Shown in pieces: positions 10,823 to 21,591 of a stretch of 64,000 bases of DNA. Position 1 is the first letter of the stretch, and each line of letters opens with the position of its first letter. Where the stretch lies: NCBI GenBank assembly GCA_015680905.1, contig CM027378.1, positions 88,131,501 to 88,195,500 of the forward strand, given 5' to 3'. This DNA comes from Coptis chinensis (Eukaryota > Streptophyta > Magnoliopsida > Ranunculales > Ranunculaceae). A model generated the notes under the pieces. The model had not been told where the DNA came from. It did not search any database and saw nothing but the letters and a program-made list of their open reading frames with translations. The position numbers and the translations under genes are program-made.

Positions 10823-11234
10823 CCCAAATATTCTGATTTAGTGTGTTCGTGACAATGCCTGGTTTAAATTAAAAGAGAATTAAAATAAAAAGTTCAATCC
10901 GTATATCATGCCATCTGGAATGCACTTACCATATTTATGTGACTGACTATGATTGTTTTATCTTCCGATCCCCATATTACATGGAAGCAGTAATTTTTGA
11001 ACTACACGAATTAGGCATGTCACAAAAACCTCTGGCGAAAAAATTTCTTGGGACAAAATTTCAGACACCTTCTCTAGCCCAATGAAACGTATCAGTAAGT
11101 TCTATTGGATTTTCCGTGTTACAAAATCTGCAGACTTGTTTGAGATACGTTACATTTTCTATAATAGCTATGAACTGCAGAATGAATTCTTTAGTTGCAG
11201 GCACCAAATTAAATGATGTTCTAAGAACAGAACG
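10823..11234. other. 3' flank of the CAT gene
   Basis: AT-rich sequence just downstream of the transporter stop codon on its strand. It should hold the 3' UTR and polyadenylation region. No other gene seen. Confidence 0.4.
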
Positions 11235-13028
11235 TCAAGATACTACGGAATTAGGCTCCTGAACTTCCAAGTTGTCACGTTCCACGACTTCGACAGACTC
11301 TAGTATTTTAGTCGGAGTCTGATGCGCCAAATCGTAAGTTGCATGGACACCAAAAAATACATAGTAAATCAGCATCACTAGAGTGCAGATACCAAACCTC
11401 TCGAAAGACTTAGCACCAAGAGACCCCATAAGAAACAGATTTGTTGCAATGGACAGTGATGGAAGCCATGGAACAAGTGGAACACCCCATACTTTTGGAG
11501 TTCGTTGCTGTGGGAGAAACACAGCGAGCCCCAGTGTTCCTAAGAACCAAAAAGGAACTGTTATGGCGTAGCCGATCTTACCGTGTGGTTTCAATCCCCA
11601 GTAGGCTGAAGTCCCCATGGAGGAAGCAATGATGATCAGAAGAAAAATGGTCAGCTTCAAGAGGTTCACTCGAGGAGTGACTCCTCGTACGTAGTACCTC
11701 CTCACAAGGAGTGCAATTGCCATCATCATGAATATGAATAGTGTGCTGATGGATAATAAACTAGCTAAGACATCCAAACTGGAAAAGAATGCAATGCAAG
11801 CACTTGGAATAGTGACCAATAGTGTGGCATTAATGGGGGTTCCTGTTTTCGGATGCACGAGAGCAAACCATGGCGGAATCATGTGAGCTCTTGCAATGTG
11901 AGTAGTATAACGCGCCTGCCCAAGTGCCCCTACCAATAGAACAGTAGTCATCCCCTTGAGAGCACCAAGAGCAACAAGATACTTGGCCCATTTCATTCCC
12001 ACGGCTTGAAATGCTATTGAGTATGCTGCGTTAGGATCTATATCGGTATACTTCTGCATCATACTCAGTGACAGAGCCATTAGGCAATATATAACTGTTA
12101 TTATGGACATTGAACCCAGCAAACCTATTGGTATATCTCTTGAAGGATTTCGTGTTTCTTCAGCCATGGTGGCAATGTTGTCAAATCCCCCATAAGCAAA
12201 GTACACAATTGCAGCTGCTCGAAAGACGCCGTCAGCTCCATAAGGCGTAAAAGGTTTCAAATTGGAGGGATCAGCATGTGCAAACCCAGCTACAATCACA
12301 AACAGTATAACCACGGTGTTTATTGCAGACGCTATCCAGTTCAAGTACGACGTCTTCTTTGTGCTGATCATAGCAATGGTTGCGCTAATTATCAGAACTA
12401 CTGCAGCAATAGGGTCCAACGAACTGAAGTCCTTTGCTAGATTCGTTTGTATTCGTAGTGAGTTGCTTGGACGATTTAGAAGCGTAGAGAGGTAAGAAGT
12501 CCAAGCTCGTGCAACCGCAGCACCACCAACAACGCTCTCCAACAGTAAGTTTCCAGCCGCGATAAATGCTGCAAAGTCACCTAACTCTACTCTGAGATAA
12601 GCAAATGACCCACCAGCTACCGGGATTTCCACTGCGAATTCTGTATAACAGAAGACAGAAAGCATGGCTGAAAAGCCCGAAGCGACATAGGACAAGACTA
12701 TCGCTGGACCAGCATGATTATGAGCTTCTTGACCAGTGAGGACAAAGATGCCAGCACCAATGACTGAACCAAATCCAAACCAAACAAGATCCCACCAAGT
12801 GAGACACCTTTTCATCTCATTTTCGCTTTCTTTACGAAGTTCTCCAAGCTCATTGGAATCATTAGACCGGCTAACGAACCGATCCTTTATTCTGAAACAT
12901 GTTTGCGAAAGAGCTAATTTGTATGTGCCCCAGTTTTGGAAGGATTCTTCAGGAAAGAAATCTTGTTTGCTCCATCTCCAATAACTTCTTGGCTGTATTT
13001 TTCCACCCATTCCTTCCACGGAACCCAT
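11235..13028 (-). CDS. CAT5: Cationic amino acid transporter, CAT5-like
   Basis: An intact intronless frame of 597 residues from MGSVEGMGG. CAT proteins of the APC superfamily carry Arg, Lys and other amino acids with protons across plant membranes; Arabidopsis CAT5 is a plasma-membrane lysine/arginine importer. Family features in order: soluble N-terminus with RSYWRWSKQDFFPEESF (about 14-30), the first helix region with GSVIGAGIFVLTGQEAH (about 88-104), FCYTEFAVEIPVAGGSFAYL, YFAYGGFDNIATMAEETRNP, ALGALKGMTTVLLVGALGQA and PKVWGVPLVPWLPSLS near the C-terminus; about 14 hydrophobic segments in all. The frame is open upstream to an ATG at 13187 (650 residues), but the extra 53 residues do not resemble the family and the MGS start matches it. 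A TATA-like TTATATAGG lies near 13066-13074 on this strand. Length and motifs are normal, so it is probably functional. Confidence 0.93.
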   Translation of the reverse strand: MGSVEGMGGKIQPRSYWRWSKQDFFPEESFQNWGTYKLALSQTCFRIKDRFVSRSNDSNELGELRKESENEMKRCLTWWDLVWFGFGSVIGAGIFVLTGQEAHNHAGPAIVLSYVASGFSAMLSVFCYTEFAVEIPVAGGSFAYLRVELGDFAAFIAAGNLLLESVVGGAAVARAWTSYLSTLLNRPSNSLRIQTNLAKDFSSLDPIAAVVLIISATIAMISTKKTSYLNWIASAINTVVILFVIVAGFAHADPSNLKPFTPYGADGVFRAAAIVYFAYGGFDNIATMAEETRNPSRDIPIGLLGSMSIITVIYCLMALSLSMMQKYTDIDPNAAYSIAFQAVGMKWAKYLVALGALKGMTTVLLVGALGQARYTTHIARAHMIPPWFALVHPKTGTPINATLLVTIPSACIAFFSSLDVLASLLSISTLFIFMMMAIALLVRRYYVRGVTPRVNLLKLTIFLLIIIASSMGTSAYWGLKPHGKIGYAITVPFWFLGTLGLAVFLPQQRTPKVWGVPLVPWLPSLSIATNLFLMGSLGAKSFERFGICTLVMLIYYVFFGVHATYDLAHQTPTKILESVEVVERDNLEVQEPNSVVS

Positions 13029-13316
13029 TTCCTCACTACTGGTTCTTGACCCTAGGTGAAATGTTCCTATATAAGCCAATGTAGGACAGCTTCTGGCAGA
13101 ATTGATTGTTTGATTGTTATTAATAATGAATTCTGCCATGAAGTGTAACCGAATTGACATCAAATAATTGTTGTGGTGGGGCAGCAATTTGAACTTTCTT
13201 ACAAGTTGTACGACATTTTGAAAAATGTGGCACTTTTGTTTGGCTAATTTTTAGGATTTTTCTTTATTTTCTAGTACTGGATAAGCCAGTGGTGCTTCCA
13301 TTGTTTTTATCTTCAA

Positions 13317-13815
13317 CTAGTATGTGGCAGGTGCTCATGCACGTGTGTTCTAAGGACTTGACAAAGAAACGAAATGGTGGGAACACCAAAGCCGTTATTG
13401 TTGAATGTTGACTAATGTTTAATATAGAATATTTTATAATTACATTTGTATCCTCAAAAATTTAGATATTTACTCATTTCTAAACTAATGTGTTGGTTAG
13501 AGTTTAATTTTTTTAATAGGGACAAAACAGTCTCAAAAAAAAAGTGACGAAGAGACCTAGAGGTACATAAAAAACTATTATTCCACTGTTGCGGGACTGT
13601 AGATAAAAGTCGCGATTTTTAAGATAGTTTAGTTTAATGGGGACAAAACAGTCTCAAGAAAAAAGTGACGAAGAGACCTAGAGGTACATAAAAAACTATT
13701 ATTCCACTGTTGCAGGAATGTAGATAAAAGTCGCGATTTTTAAGATAGTTTAGATTAGTTTGTCTTTTGTAGAGATTCTGTCTTCTTTGATTAAATATGC
13801 GCTTTTTAGTTTTGA
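13317..13815 (-). mobile_element. Helitron 3'-end-like copy 1
   Basis: Read on the minus strand, the sequence ends in a hairpin (GCACGTG-like arms around ATGA), CCACATA and CTAG (13317-13320) followed by T, the hallmark of a plant Helitron 3' end inserted between A and T. A second, better-preserved terminus of the same family lies 499 bp away. The 5' end (TC) is not resolved. Confidence 0.5.
13519..13751. repeat. Direct repeat of about 112 bp
   Basis: Two near-identical copies (about 13519-13631 and 13640-13751) run from GGGACAAAACAGTCTC through AAGTGACGAAGAGACCTAG to TCGCGATTTTTAAGATAG. A third, more diverged copy lies at about 14560-14725. Confidence 0.85.
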
Positions 13816-14770
13816 CTAGTATGTGGCACGTGCTCGTGCACGTGATTTCTAAATCTGACTTGAGAAAGAAAAGAATTGCTAGTTATAAACTTAGAACATC
13901 TCTAGGTGGTGGTAGCATACTCTTCATATTTGAAAAATGCAAATAAAGAAACTTGTCGCAAATTTCGACCAACTCTAGGTGGTTGCAAATTTCATTCACA
14001 AATTTGGAATAGGGCTACCTTGCGCGACATTCATACTATCGCGCGACATTACCAATGTCGCCCCCAAGTTGAAAAAAAAACTCACGTGACATTCCCACTG
14101 TCGCACCAAATTGAAAATGTAAAAAAAAATAACTCGCGCGATATTAGTAGTGGCGTGACAGTACTACTGGCGCGTGGTGCTTTGGTCAAAGTAAAAAAAA
14201 AAAAATTTTGTGGCGACATTTGCAATATCGATCCGCATCCGCATCCAAATTGCCAAATTTGCGAACAAGAATACAAACAAGCAGGTGATGCGACCACGAA
14301 TGCTACCACATAGAGATGAAATTTCAGCAAATTCCAACGCATTTCTTCAAATTTGAAAAATGCGACTGAATTTACTACCACCTAGAAATGTTCTTATAAT
14401 GGTGGGGCGCTGGGGCACTTGGAAAGTGTGAAGCAGTTATTGTTGACTAAATTTTAAAATAAAATATTTTATAATTACAATTTTATCCCGAAAATTTTAT
14501 ACATTTACTGATTTATACACTAATGTGATGGTTGGAGTGGAGTTTAACTTTTTTTTAAAATAGGCAAAACAGTCCGTAAGAAAAAAATGACCAAAAGATT
14601 AGAGATACATAAAAAAAAAATGTTTTGAGGCAAAACAGGCTTGAGAAACAAGTGACTAAAAGATTAGAGATACACACATAAAAAAAAATGTTTTTTACTA
14701 TTGTGGGCGAGGGTCGCGATTTTTAAAATAATTATAAGACCTACGCTTTTCATGTTAACAATGTGCAAGC
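13816..14770 (-). mobile_element. Helitron 3'-end-like copy 2 with inserted MITE
   Basis: The minus strand ends with a perfect 7-bp hairpin (CACGTGC, loop ACGA, GCACGTG), then CCACATA and CTAG at 13816-13819. The interior (14400-14725) matches the interior of copy 1, but here a 502-bp element interrupts it. The right edge near 14770 is approximate. The tandem arrangement fits Helitron arrays or a segmental duplication. Confidence 0.5.
13893..14394. mobile_element. MITE-like element with TIRs
   Basis: The ends are inverted repeats: AGAACATCTCTAGGTGGTGG at left, and at right the reverse complement of AGAACATTTCTAGGTGGTAG. The flanks share TATAA (TATAAACTT and TATAATGGT), so a target duplication is possible but not exact. 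The inside is rich in CGCGACATT-type motifs in both orientations, giving several small hairpins, unlike the AT-rich surroundings. It encodes no protein I trust. Confidence 0.65.
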
Positions 14771-15224
14771 CTGTCAAGGTCCATAACCCCTTGTTCTAGA
14801 TCTGTGGTGAAGTTGTGTAGCTTCATATCCAAAATTCATATTGTGTATTATTGATTGCTATTTCCTTTTTTAATTGTTAGAGACTTTGTATTGCCACTGG
14901 TCAATTTTCGAAACGTATGGTTTTCATCAGCTAGATTTTGAGGCTGATTCTAATCAAACGGTTAATAATAACTTGTTTGATAAATTCTTTAATCGGAAAA
15001 GTTAAATACTCTATAAAAAACACAAAAAGAAAAAGTTTATGATTTGGCAAGAAGCCAAAATAGTTTGAAGAGTTTGAACTAGGACAGGCCGGAGCCGAAA
15101 AATGAAAAATAGGTATTCAATCAATTTAACAATAAAAATATTAAATTTCTTGAAACTTACTTCTCTCTTTAAATTGTAAAATTCTCCTTCTTCAATTGTC
15201 TTCTTTTTAAATTTACTTTTTCCT
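14771..15224. other. Spacer without gene
   Basis: AT-rich. Nothing beyond short T- and A-rich tracts; it may hold the promoter of the interrupted frame that follows. Confidence 0.35.
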
Positions 15225-15373
15225 TTGAGAATCTCCGTATACTTTCAACCCTTGTTATTCCATAAAGCCCCTGGGGCATTGGCAACTACTACTCTAAGCT
15301 TATCCAACATTGCAGGGCGGTCTTGCATCTCACAAGCTTTTGGGAAGTTCGTTGAGCCCTTTAAAGTGGAAAG
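15225..15373 (+). pseudogene. 5' part of a gene split by the Tat element
   Basis: An open plus-strand frame (LFHKAPGALATTTLSLSN, then SQAFGKFVEPFKVE) reaches the target-site duplication GAAAG at 15369-15373. If the element and one GAAAG copy are removed, the same frame continues without a stop in the right flank (27860 onward: RRAKLVMGELLYIEDCNEIN). A possible acceptor sits at about 15315 (CATTGCAG), so the true exon may start there. I do not recognise the protein. The preserved frame across the junction suggests that the insertion interrupted an exon. Confidence 0.5.
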
Positions 15374-15933
15374 TGTAAAGGAGTGTTTTGGGTTTTCTGT
15401 TGGGACCGAGTTCGTTTCTGAGCGAACTGCCTACGTATCCTCTTGTTGGTTTTTCTTTTTTCTTTCTGGGGAGAGAGGAATCAGGCCCGACGTAGTTCAA
15501 TTAGGTGGTATTTATAGGCTTAAGGGAATATCAATTTGGAAGGCACGTGTGACTCTGGTACACGTGTAAGATGGAGATCGTGAATGAGTGTTGGGCTAGT
15601 TATATTATAAGTCGTCTGCTGATTGGGTGTTGGCGAGGTCACCCCTATTTCCCGGTGGTGGGAAATACAATCAAGATTTTGGTAATGATTACCCCTGGTG
15701 GTCATCTTATCTGAGGTGTTCTGTCTCTAGCTATGTGCTCGTACTGAGACATCTTTGTTCGTACCACCTATTTGAAAGGAACTACTCACAGGTCGGTCTT
15801 GGGTACCGGTACCGAGACAACCGAAGTTCGCGCACCGCGATTCTCGGGGAGCCGCTCCGCTTCGGTCTTGGAGGTCGATGTCCTGAGTTCGCTTACGTTG
15901 CACGCGTGCATGATAGGATATCACTCCCCTACA
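15374..15933 (-). repeat. 3' LTR of the Tat element
   Basis: This is the 3' LTR because the element reads on the minus strand. It contains ACGTAGTTCAATTAGGTGG and a TATTTATAGG TATA-like block near 15509-15518, shared with the other LTR. A long minus-strand frame inside it is also present in the partner LTR and needs no coding explanation. Confidence 0.93.
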
Positions 15934-15948
15934 TAGCCCCCTCTCAGT
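15934..15948 (-). other. Polypurine tract
   Basis: On the element's strand the bases before the 3' LTR read TGAGAGGGGGCTA, a purine-rich run placed exactly where plus-strand DNA synthesis is primed. Confidence 0.7.
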
Positions 15949-16249
15949 AGAGTGTTTATGCCACGTGAAACGCTCACGAGAGAAAAAAATGGAAGAACGT
16001 GTGGAACGCGAGCGAAGCCGTGGTGGTGGACACTTCACCGTGACGCCGCAACTTTTGAAGTCATGTAACGGATGATTTGGCGGAAAGGGAAGTTGTGGTC
16101 GTAATACGACGCGATGTAATCGTAAATAGCGATTGAAGAAGAAACGTGTCGCCGCGATTATACCTGAATCGAAAAAAGACAAGCATCGAAACACGCGTGC
16201 GGCTAGAGCCCAGGGCAGTAATCATAACTTCTTGGTAACCGAACGGGCG

Positions 16250-18812
16250 GTTTATACAAAATCAAATTTGAGACATCAAAAAGGTATTGCGTGTTTTCAT
16301 CTTCTGCAAAAACGCAACTAGGGTTTCTCAGGTGAGTGCTTCTGCTGCTGTTACCTTTCCATTTTCAATTTACTTTCTTCTCTGTCCAGTGCGCTTTATT
16401 AACTCGATAGGTCATCGTAAGGCTATAGGGTTTAAGCTTTAGTAATTGATAGAAAAGACTTGCTATAATGTCTGATTCGGATGATACTCGATCGGAGGAG
16501 GTCCAGGAGATATCTTTGAGTTCGCGGGAGAGTATGAGGATGAAGAAGCGGAGTGTTGGCGCTGAGGTTGAGTTGGATGAAGAGGATAGGATAGATGAGG
16601 GTAATACCCGATCTAGGTCGGGTGGCGTGAAGTCGACGTCGAGTCGAGGGAGATGTCGCCATCAAGCGATGTGCCCCTTTGAAGTGTAAACCGTCGTCTT
16701 TGCTAGCTCGCTCCCGAACCGAGGGCAGCCGTATGGGATTGATGTCCCCGACACGAGATATAATGAACCACGGTTGAGTGAAAATGTTCAGAGTGAGGAG
16801 TACAACCCAATGAATGGTGGAATAATAATCTGTAGGGGCCACCGAGAGCGATATGCAAATACCGCTCGAAATTGGTATGTGACTTCTTGGCCCATTGTTG
16901 GAAGTCGCCTTGTCAGTTCGTTGGTAACACCTGGAGATTGTTTAAGGTGTTTGACTTGTTAAATGCGAGTGGGGAATATGACATAGGGGTATCTGACATA
17001 GTGGAGCACTATGTGGTAAGGCGATCTGGGAATCTGAACTTTAGCTTGCAAACCATGACAACTCGTTCTGCTATGATCGATGGAGTAAGCAATGAGGCCT
17101 GGACCAAGAGGCCGTTGTTGCTAGTTGGCAACTACTGTATGAACGGGTGTAGATTGCGAACTAGGATTTGTAACATTTCCGGTGGGTAGGAACATTCTTC
17201 TGTTGTTGCTTTACATAACGATTGATAGTTGTTCTAACAGGCTGTTGTTTTGCTTTGATTACAGAGTTTTCTGTGAAGAAGCGAACTGATGGTGGGGAGA
17301 TAGAGAGGTTCGCGTGGTTGACTCGTGAAGAAAAAGCAAGCGGTTCGCCTCGAAGTTGCACACTTCTTTGTGGAGAAGGGTGGGCCTGCGATCCGGGAAA
17401 AAAGGAAGGCGCAAAAAGACCGAGCTCGAGGTCAGACAAGGGAAGAAATGATGGAGACACGAACGAGTGACTTAGTAACACGAGAAGAGAGGCAACGGGT
17501 GCACGGTGGTGCGAGGCGACTTAATTAGAGGTGGTGCCTCGTATCGGAGGATCGAGCTTCGCCCCGGGCGCGTTCGATCGATGCGCGTGGAGTTGGAAAT
17601 GGTGGTTTTCAATCCTGTGAGCGAGGAGCAGGTCGAGAAGAGGCCGCTGACGCCGGAGCAAGACGCCGTCGTGTTACGAAATAGTAGCGGCGCCTGGGGA
17701 GAGCTCTAGCGTCGGGGCGGTTCTCGATGGTGGCCAAATTTGGGGCTATGGTTTCGCCGAGAGTGGAGCGACCGAAAGGTGTCATGGACTTGGCCACATT
17801 TGGGGCGGGTTCTAGTGCGTCCCGACGGAGGCGTGAACCCAGTCCGCTGCCGAAAGCGAAAGCTCCGCGTAAGGCGAGTGGAAAGGCTGTTGTGGTGGCT
17901 GACGACTTGGAGGGACAGTTGTGTTCCTAGATGAGCATGGGGCGAACGCATCGCGGAAGCCGGAGTGATTGTAGCTTCGTGTCGAGAAGATATCGGGTTG
18001 CTGTTAGAACAGATAGCTCGATGGCAACCGCAGGAGGAGCCGGATGAGAAAGGGTCGGGCGATAACTGAGGCTTAATGGAAATAGCACAATGTTTGGCAC
18101 GCTGCGGTCAAATTTTCATTTGATGTATTTGTCTTTGTACGCATTAATCGTTGTTTTGTGGTTATTAACCATGCGCGTATTTTTGCGGTAAATTTTGTAA
18201 GTGGATTTCGAAATTGAAGGAGATTGCGCAGTTTCCGGGAGGCGATAGAGAGACGGTGGTGAAGCTGTCTGATGAACTGAAGAACGTCCAGGAGGCCTCG
18301 AAGATGGAACGCGAGGAACTGGAAGATCTGAAGAAAGCTCATCAAGCGCTGAGTTTGGCCAAGATGTTGGAAGACACGGAAGCTGAAGAGCTGAGGCAAA
18401 AGCTATAGGGAGCTGAAGAGAACGTCCTGGCAGCCACTGTGGAGATTGGTAGGTTGAACGATTATGCCTTACATTGCAAGAAGGTTGCTCAGGACGCTAC
18501 CAAAGCCTACGATGTTCTGGACGCAGATTTCGTTGAACTGGAGGCGGACTACAACGCTTTGAAGACAGATCATGCACGCTGTACATCGCACATCGGGGTA
18601 GACCAGGTGTTTGGAGGAATGAGTAGTGCTCCCGCTGCTTCAGAGGTCGTGCCTACGACTGCGATACCGCGAACTGATGTCGCTGCGTCTGATGTGCTAC
18701 TGAGTTTAGACTTGGATGGAGTATCTGTTATGGTAGGCGAGAGGGAGGCTGAGATTGATGAATCACTTGTGCCCGCAGGGTTAATTGTTGAGCCCAGAGA
18801 TGGCGAGTTGTA
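16250..18812 (+). pseudogene. Antisense ORF unit 1 of the Tat element
   Basis: A gene-like unit runs opposite to gag-pol. In order: TATA-like TTTATACA (16250-16257), a leader ending CTCAG/GTGAGTG near 16331 like a 5' UTR intron donor, an acidic N-terminus from 16468 (MSDSDDTRSEEVQEISLSS), a region read in broken frames with RHRERYANTARNWYVTSW and WRLFKVFDLLNASGEYD (16774-17189), an intron-like gap (acceptor near 17265), and a long coiled-coil stretch (18214-18812, e.g. ELKNVQEASKMEREELEDL). Tat elements are known to carry antisense ORFs here, some with the Pfam 'putative gypsy type transposon' domain; matching this copy to that domain is inference. Frameshifts and stops show decay. Function unknown. 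Confidence 0.6.
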
Positions 18813-19439
18813 AATTTGTTATGTTAAGCCGCCGCCTTATAGGTCGTGATACATTGAGCCGGTTTCCGGGTAACCCGGCGCTTCGCCTTTTATTTGTATG
18901 CTTAAGCACGATGATCGACCCGGTGCTCCGCTCTATGTTGGGGTTCATCATGTGAGAACGAAGATTGTTTAGTCGGGTTGGATTTCCGAGTAGTCTCAAA
19001 GAACCCGCTAACTTAGTATGTTTCTATCTTGCTAAGACGCATCGCCGATTATATGTATGCCATGCTTGTCGCCGGTGCCCTCATTATGTATGAACCGCTT
19101 GCTTAACTCATAGTGGTGTGTGATCATCACGCATTATAACAAAGAATGGCAGGGGCGTTAAAGACAACAACTTCTCTGGCGGGTCGGTAAGTTTGCATGA
19201 GCGTCTTGTTGTTACATGACGTGCAGCTCTGAGGTGGTTGTCGTAATGAGGCCACCGACCTCGGTTTTGTGAAGCAGGTCGAATCGTTTCGTGTTCAGTG
19301 TCACTAACGGCAGTGTTCCCTCGCGTGCCTGACACGTGGAGGGATACGAGCGGTTCAAGGAACGTAATGATGGCAGGCAGATGGCGTTTGGCGTCTCAAG
19401 GTAATTAAGAGGCGCTTAGGAAAAGACATTTCCTTTTGA

Positions 19440-20669
19440 ATAAAAACGGTTCATCGAATACCAAAACAAGTATTTGCTTGTCTTTATGCCAAAGCTTCAG
19501 TCTGTCTTCTTGCTTTGCTCGTTCGCTGTGCATTGCCTCCATTGCTGCTTATTCAGGTATGTTCACTCTCTTCTGTGAGTATTCTTTCGTTGAGAAAAGT
19601 TGGGGATAAAACTGTAGCTCTTGTGACAGTACGTTCCTTTCCTAGGTTTTATCATGGCGAGATGTCATCCCTACGTGAGAGGATAGGACAACATAAGGGA
19701 AACTTCTCTGCTGATAATGGAAAAGATGGAGTTTCAACCGCACGTGCATGGTGATCGCGGGAAGAGGAAAGCTGATGCTGTAGAAGCGAAGAGTCATAAG
19801 CCGCCCCTAGAGGGTTGGACGTCCAACCGGGCGGCATTGTCTTTAGGTCGCCGCCCAGGGGGGTAGGCTTATTAATCGATCGTCATGTTTAGCGGAATGT
19901 AGCGACTGGGGCAAGGTCGCCCGGTCAGCGGTGAGAGTTCGTCCCTCGCTACCGTGGGTGACTTGGGGAACGAAGTTCTACTACGGGGAAGACTCGAAGA
20001 AGCGTATGGTGAAACGGTCGATCAGAAGCTTCCACACTCTCCATAGCCCATAGCGCGACCAGCCGTTTTGAAGGGATCGTCTCCGGATGGCGACAAGGCA
20101 GAGATGAAGGATGAGGACATGGAGACGCTACTGGGGACGATGGATATGGCCGCTTGTTTGGTAAGTTCATGATGCACTAGGTTGTTATGTCAATTACCAA
20201 GGCAAACTGACTCTTGGACTTCGTTCGTGCAGTTTCTTGCAGGATATGATAAATTGAAAGAAGTTGTACAAAACACCGAGGCTGTTGATAACCCTCACGT
20301 CGAGCTGGGGTGTATGCGAGCGGCATGGGGAGCTGACAAGAGAAAGCTGAAGGTGATGACTACCAAGTACCAGAACGCAACTGCTAAGAATGCCGCATTA
20401 GTGACTGACGTGACGAAGTTAGAAAGGGAATTAGCTGTGGTGACTGCTTATGCTAAGAAGTGTCGGGCGTGGCGCGCCATGCCGCGAAGAAGGCGATATC
20501 GAAGCTCAGATCGCGATACGCCGCTCTGGACAAGAAGTACGACGCGCTGAAGAAAACGATTGCGAACGACGAACGAGGTCATGAGATACGTGTGATGCTG
20601 AGGTCGGCTCGGCATACTGCTTCGACTAGCGCAGCGCCAGAAGATAAGCATGTCATAAGTGAGATTTGA
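19440..20669 (+). pseudogene. Antisense ORF unit 2 of the Tat element
   Basis: A second plus-strand unit repeats the layout of the first: an AATAAAA TATA-like box near 19439, a leader with a donor-like TTCAG/GTATGTT at about 19557, then a coiled-coil protein (YDKLKEVVQNTEAVDNP, DKRKLKVMTTKYQNATAKNA, VTKLERELAVVTAYAKK) in 20221-20470 that continues in another frame to 20669. An intron-like gap precedes it (GTAAGTTC at 20161, acceptor near 20232). It may be a partial duplicate of unit 1, or the 3' half of a longer antisense gene. No enzymatic motif seen. Confidence 0.5.
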
Positions 20670-21016
20670 TCCTGATTTGGCTCTGTCAGCCATGAGTTGT
20701 AAGTTCTGTTTACATTTCCCTCTCTTATACGAGAGTTAACAGTAGAGCTGTGTTTTCAAGCTTGCCTGAGCAGTTCGCCTTTTTTATTCAGGGAACTGGT
20801 TTCCACGAAAGTGGCAGTTCGATACTTGGTTAAGTTTTGTAATGATCACCGATCTGGATTTTCTGGGTAATCCCAGCAGATCGGTGGATGTAGTTGTTGT
20901 GACGAATGGTCATATAATTTTATCGGTGATGTTCCGTATGCATGTTGCCGTGCACTTGTGTGTAACTAGCGTTCTGCGTAGGATTCTAGAAATATGCGTT
21001 CTGCCTTGTGGTCAAC

Positions 21017-21417
21017 CCTAGAAATATAGGTCGTCGACGTGACAGGAATTGGAGAGGCTATGTAGCCTGTGAGCTCCGGAGAGCTGTCTGCTCACGGAGA
21101 GCGTTCTCGTGTAGTCGACCCTTGAAATATAGGTCCTTGACGTAACAAGAATTGGGGAGGCGATGTAGCCTGTGAGCTCCAGAGAGCTGTTTGCTCACGG
21201 AGAGCGTTCTCGTGTAGTCAATCCTAGAAATATAGGTCCTCGACGTAACAAGAATTGGAGAGGCTGTAGAGCCTGTAAGCTCCAAAGAGCTGTATGCTCG
21301 CAGAGAGCGTTCTCGTGTGGTCGATCCTAGAAATGTAGGTCCTCGACGTAACAAGACTTGGAGAGGCTATAGAGCCTGTAAGCTCCAGAGAGCTATATGT
21401 TCACGTGAGCGTTCTCG
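21017..21417. repeat. Four tandem repeats of about 103 bp in the Tat element
   Basis: Units starting CCTAGAAATATAGGTC at about 21017, 21120, 21223 and 21326 each contain GACGTAACAAGAATTGG, AGCCTGTGAGCTCC and GAGAGCGTTCTCGTG. The copies differ at several sites. They lie between the antisense units and integrase; tandem repeats here are common in Tat and Ogre elements and can seed satellite DNA. Confidence 0.92.
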
Positions 21418-21591
21418 TTTGCGACAGCGTGCTGCTGGCTGAGGATGGCGGACCCAGTAAACTTGTTGATTATCTATGCTGTGTAAACTGTTTGACTTGT
21501 CAATACAAGTAAATAGATTATATTGTATTAGTTAACACAAGAAACTTATTTTTCATTAATGTGGACAAAAGGATATACAACATGAATGGCG

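Noticed and set aside
12262..12984. Plus-strand frames over the CAT gene
   Set aside because: Shadows of the strongly supported minus-strand transporter.
15520..15705. 61-codon minus-strand frame also found at 27443-27628
   Set aside because: Its conservation is explained by the two LTRs being copies of each other; no family motif.
15727..16194. 155-codon minus-strand frame across the LTR edge
   Set aside because: Spans the LTR and polypurine tract, has no recognisable domain and is not kept in the other LTR.
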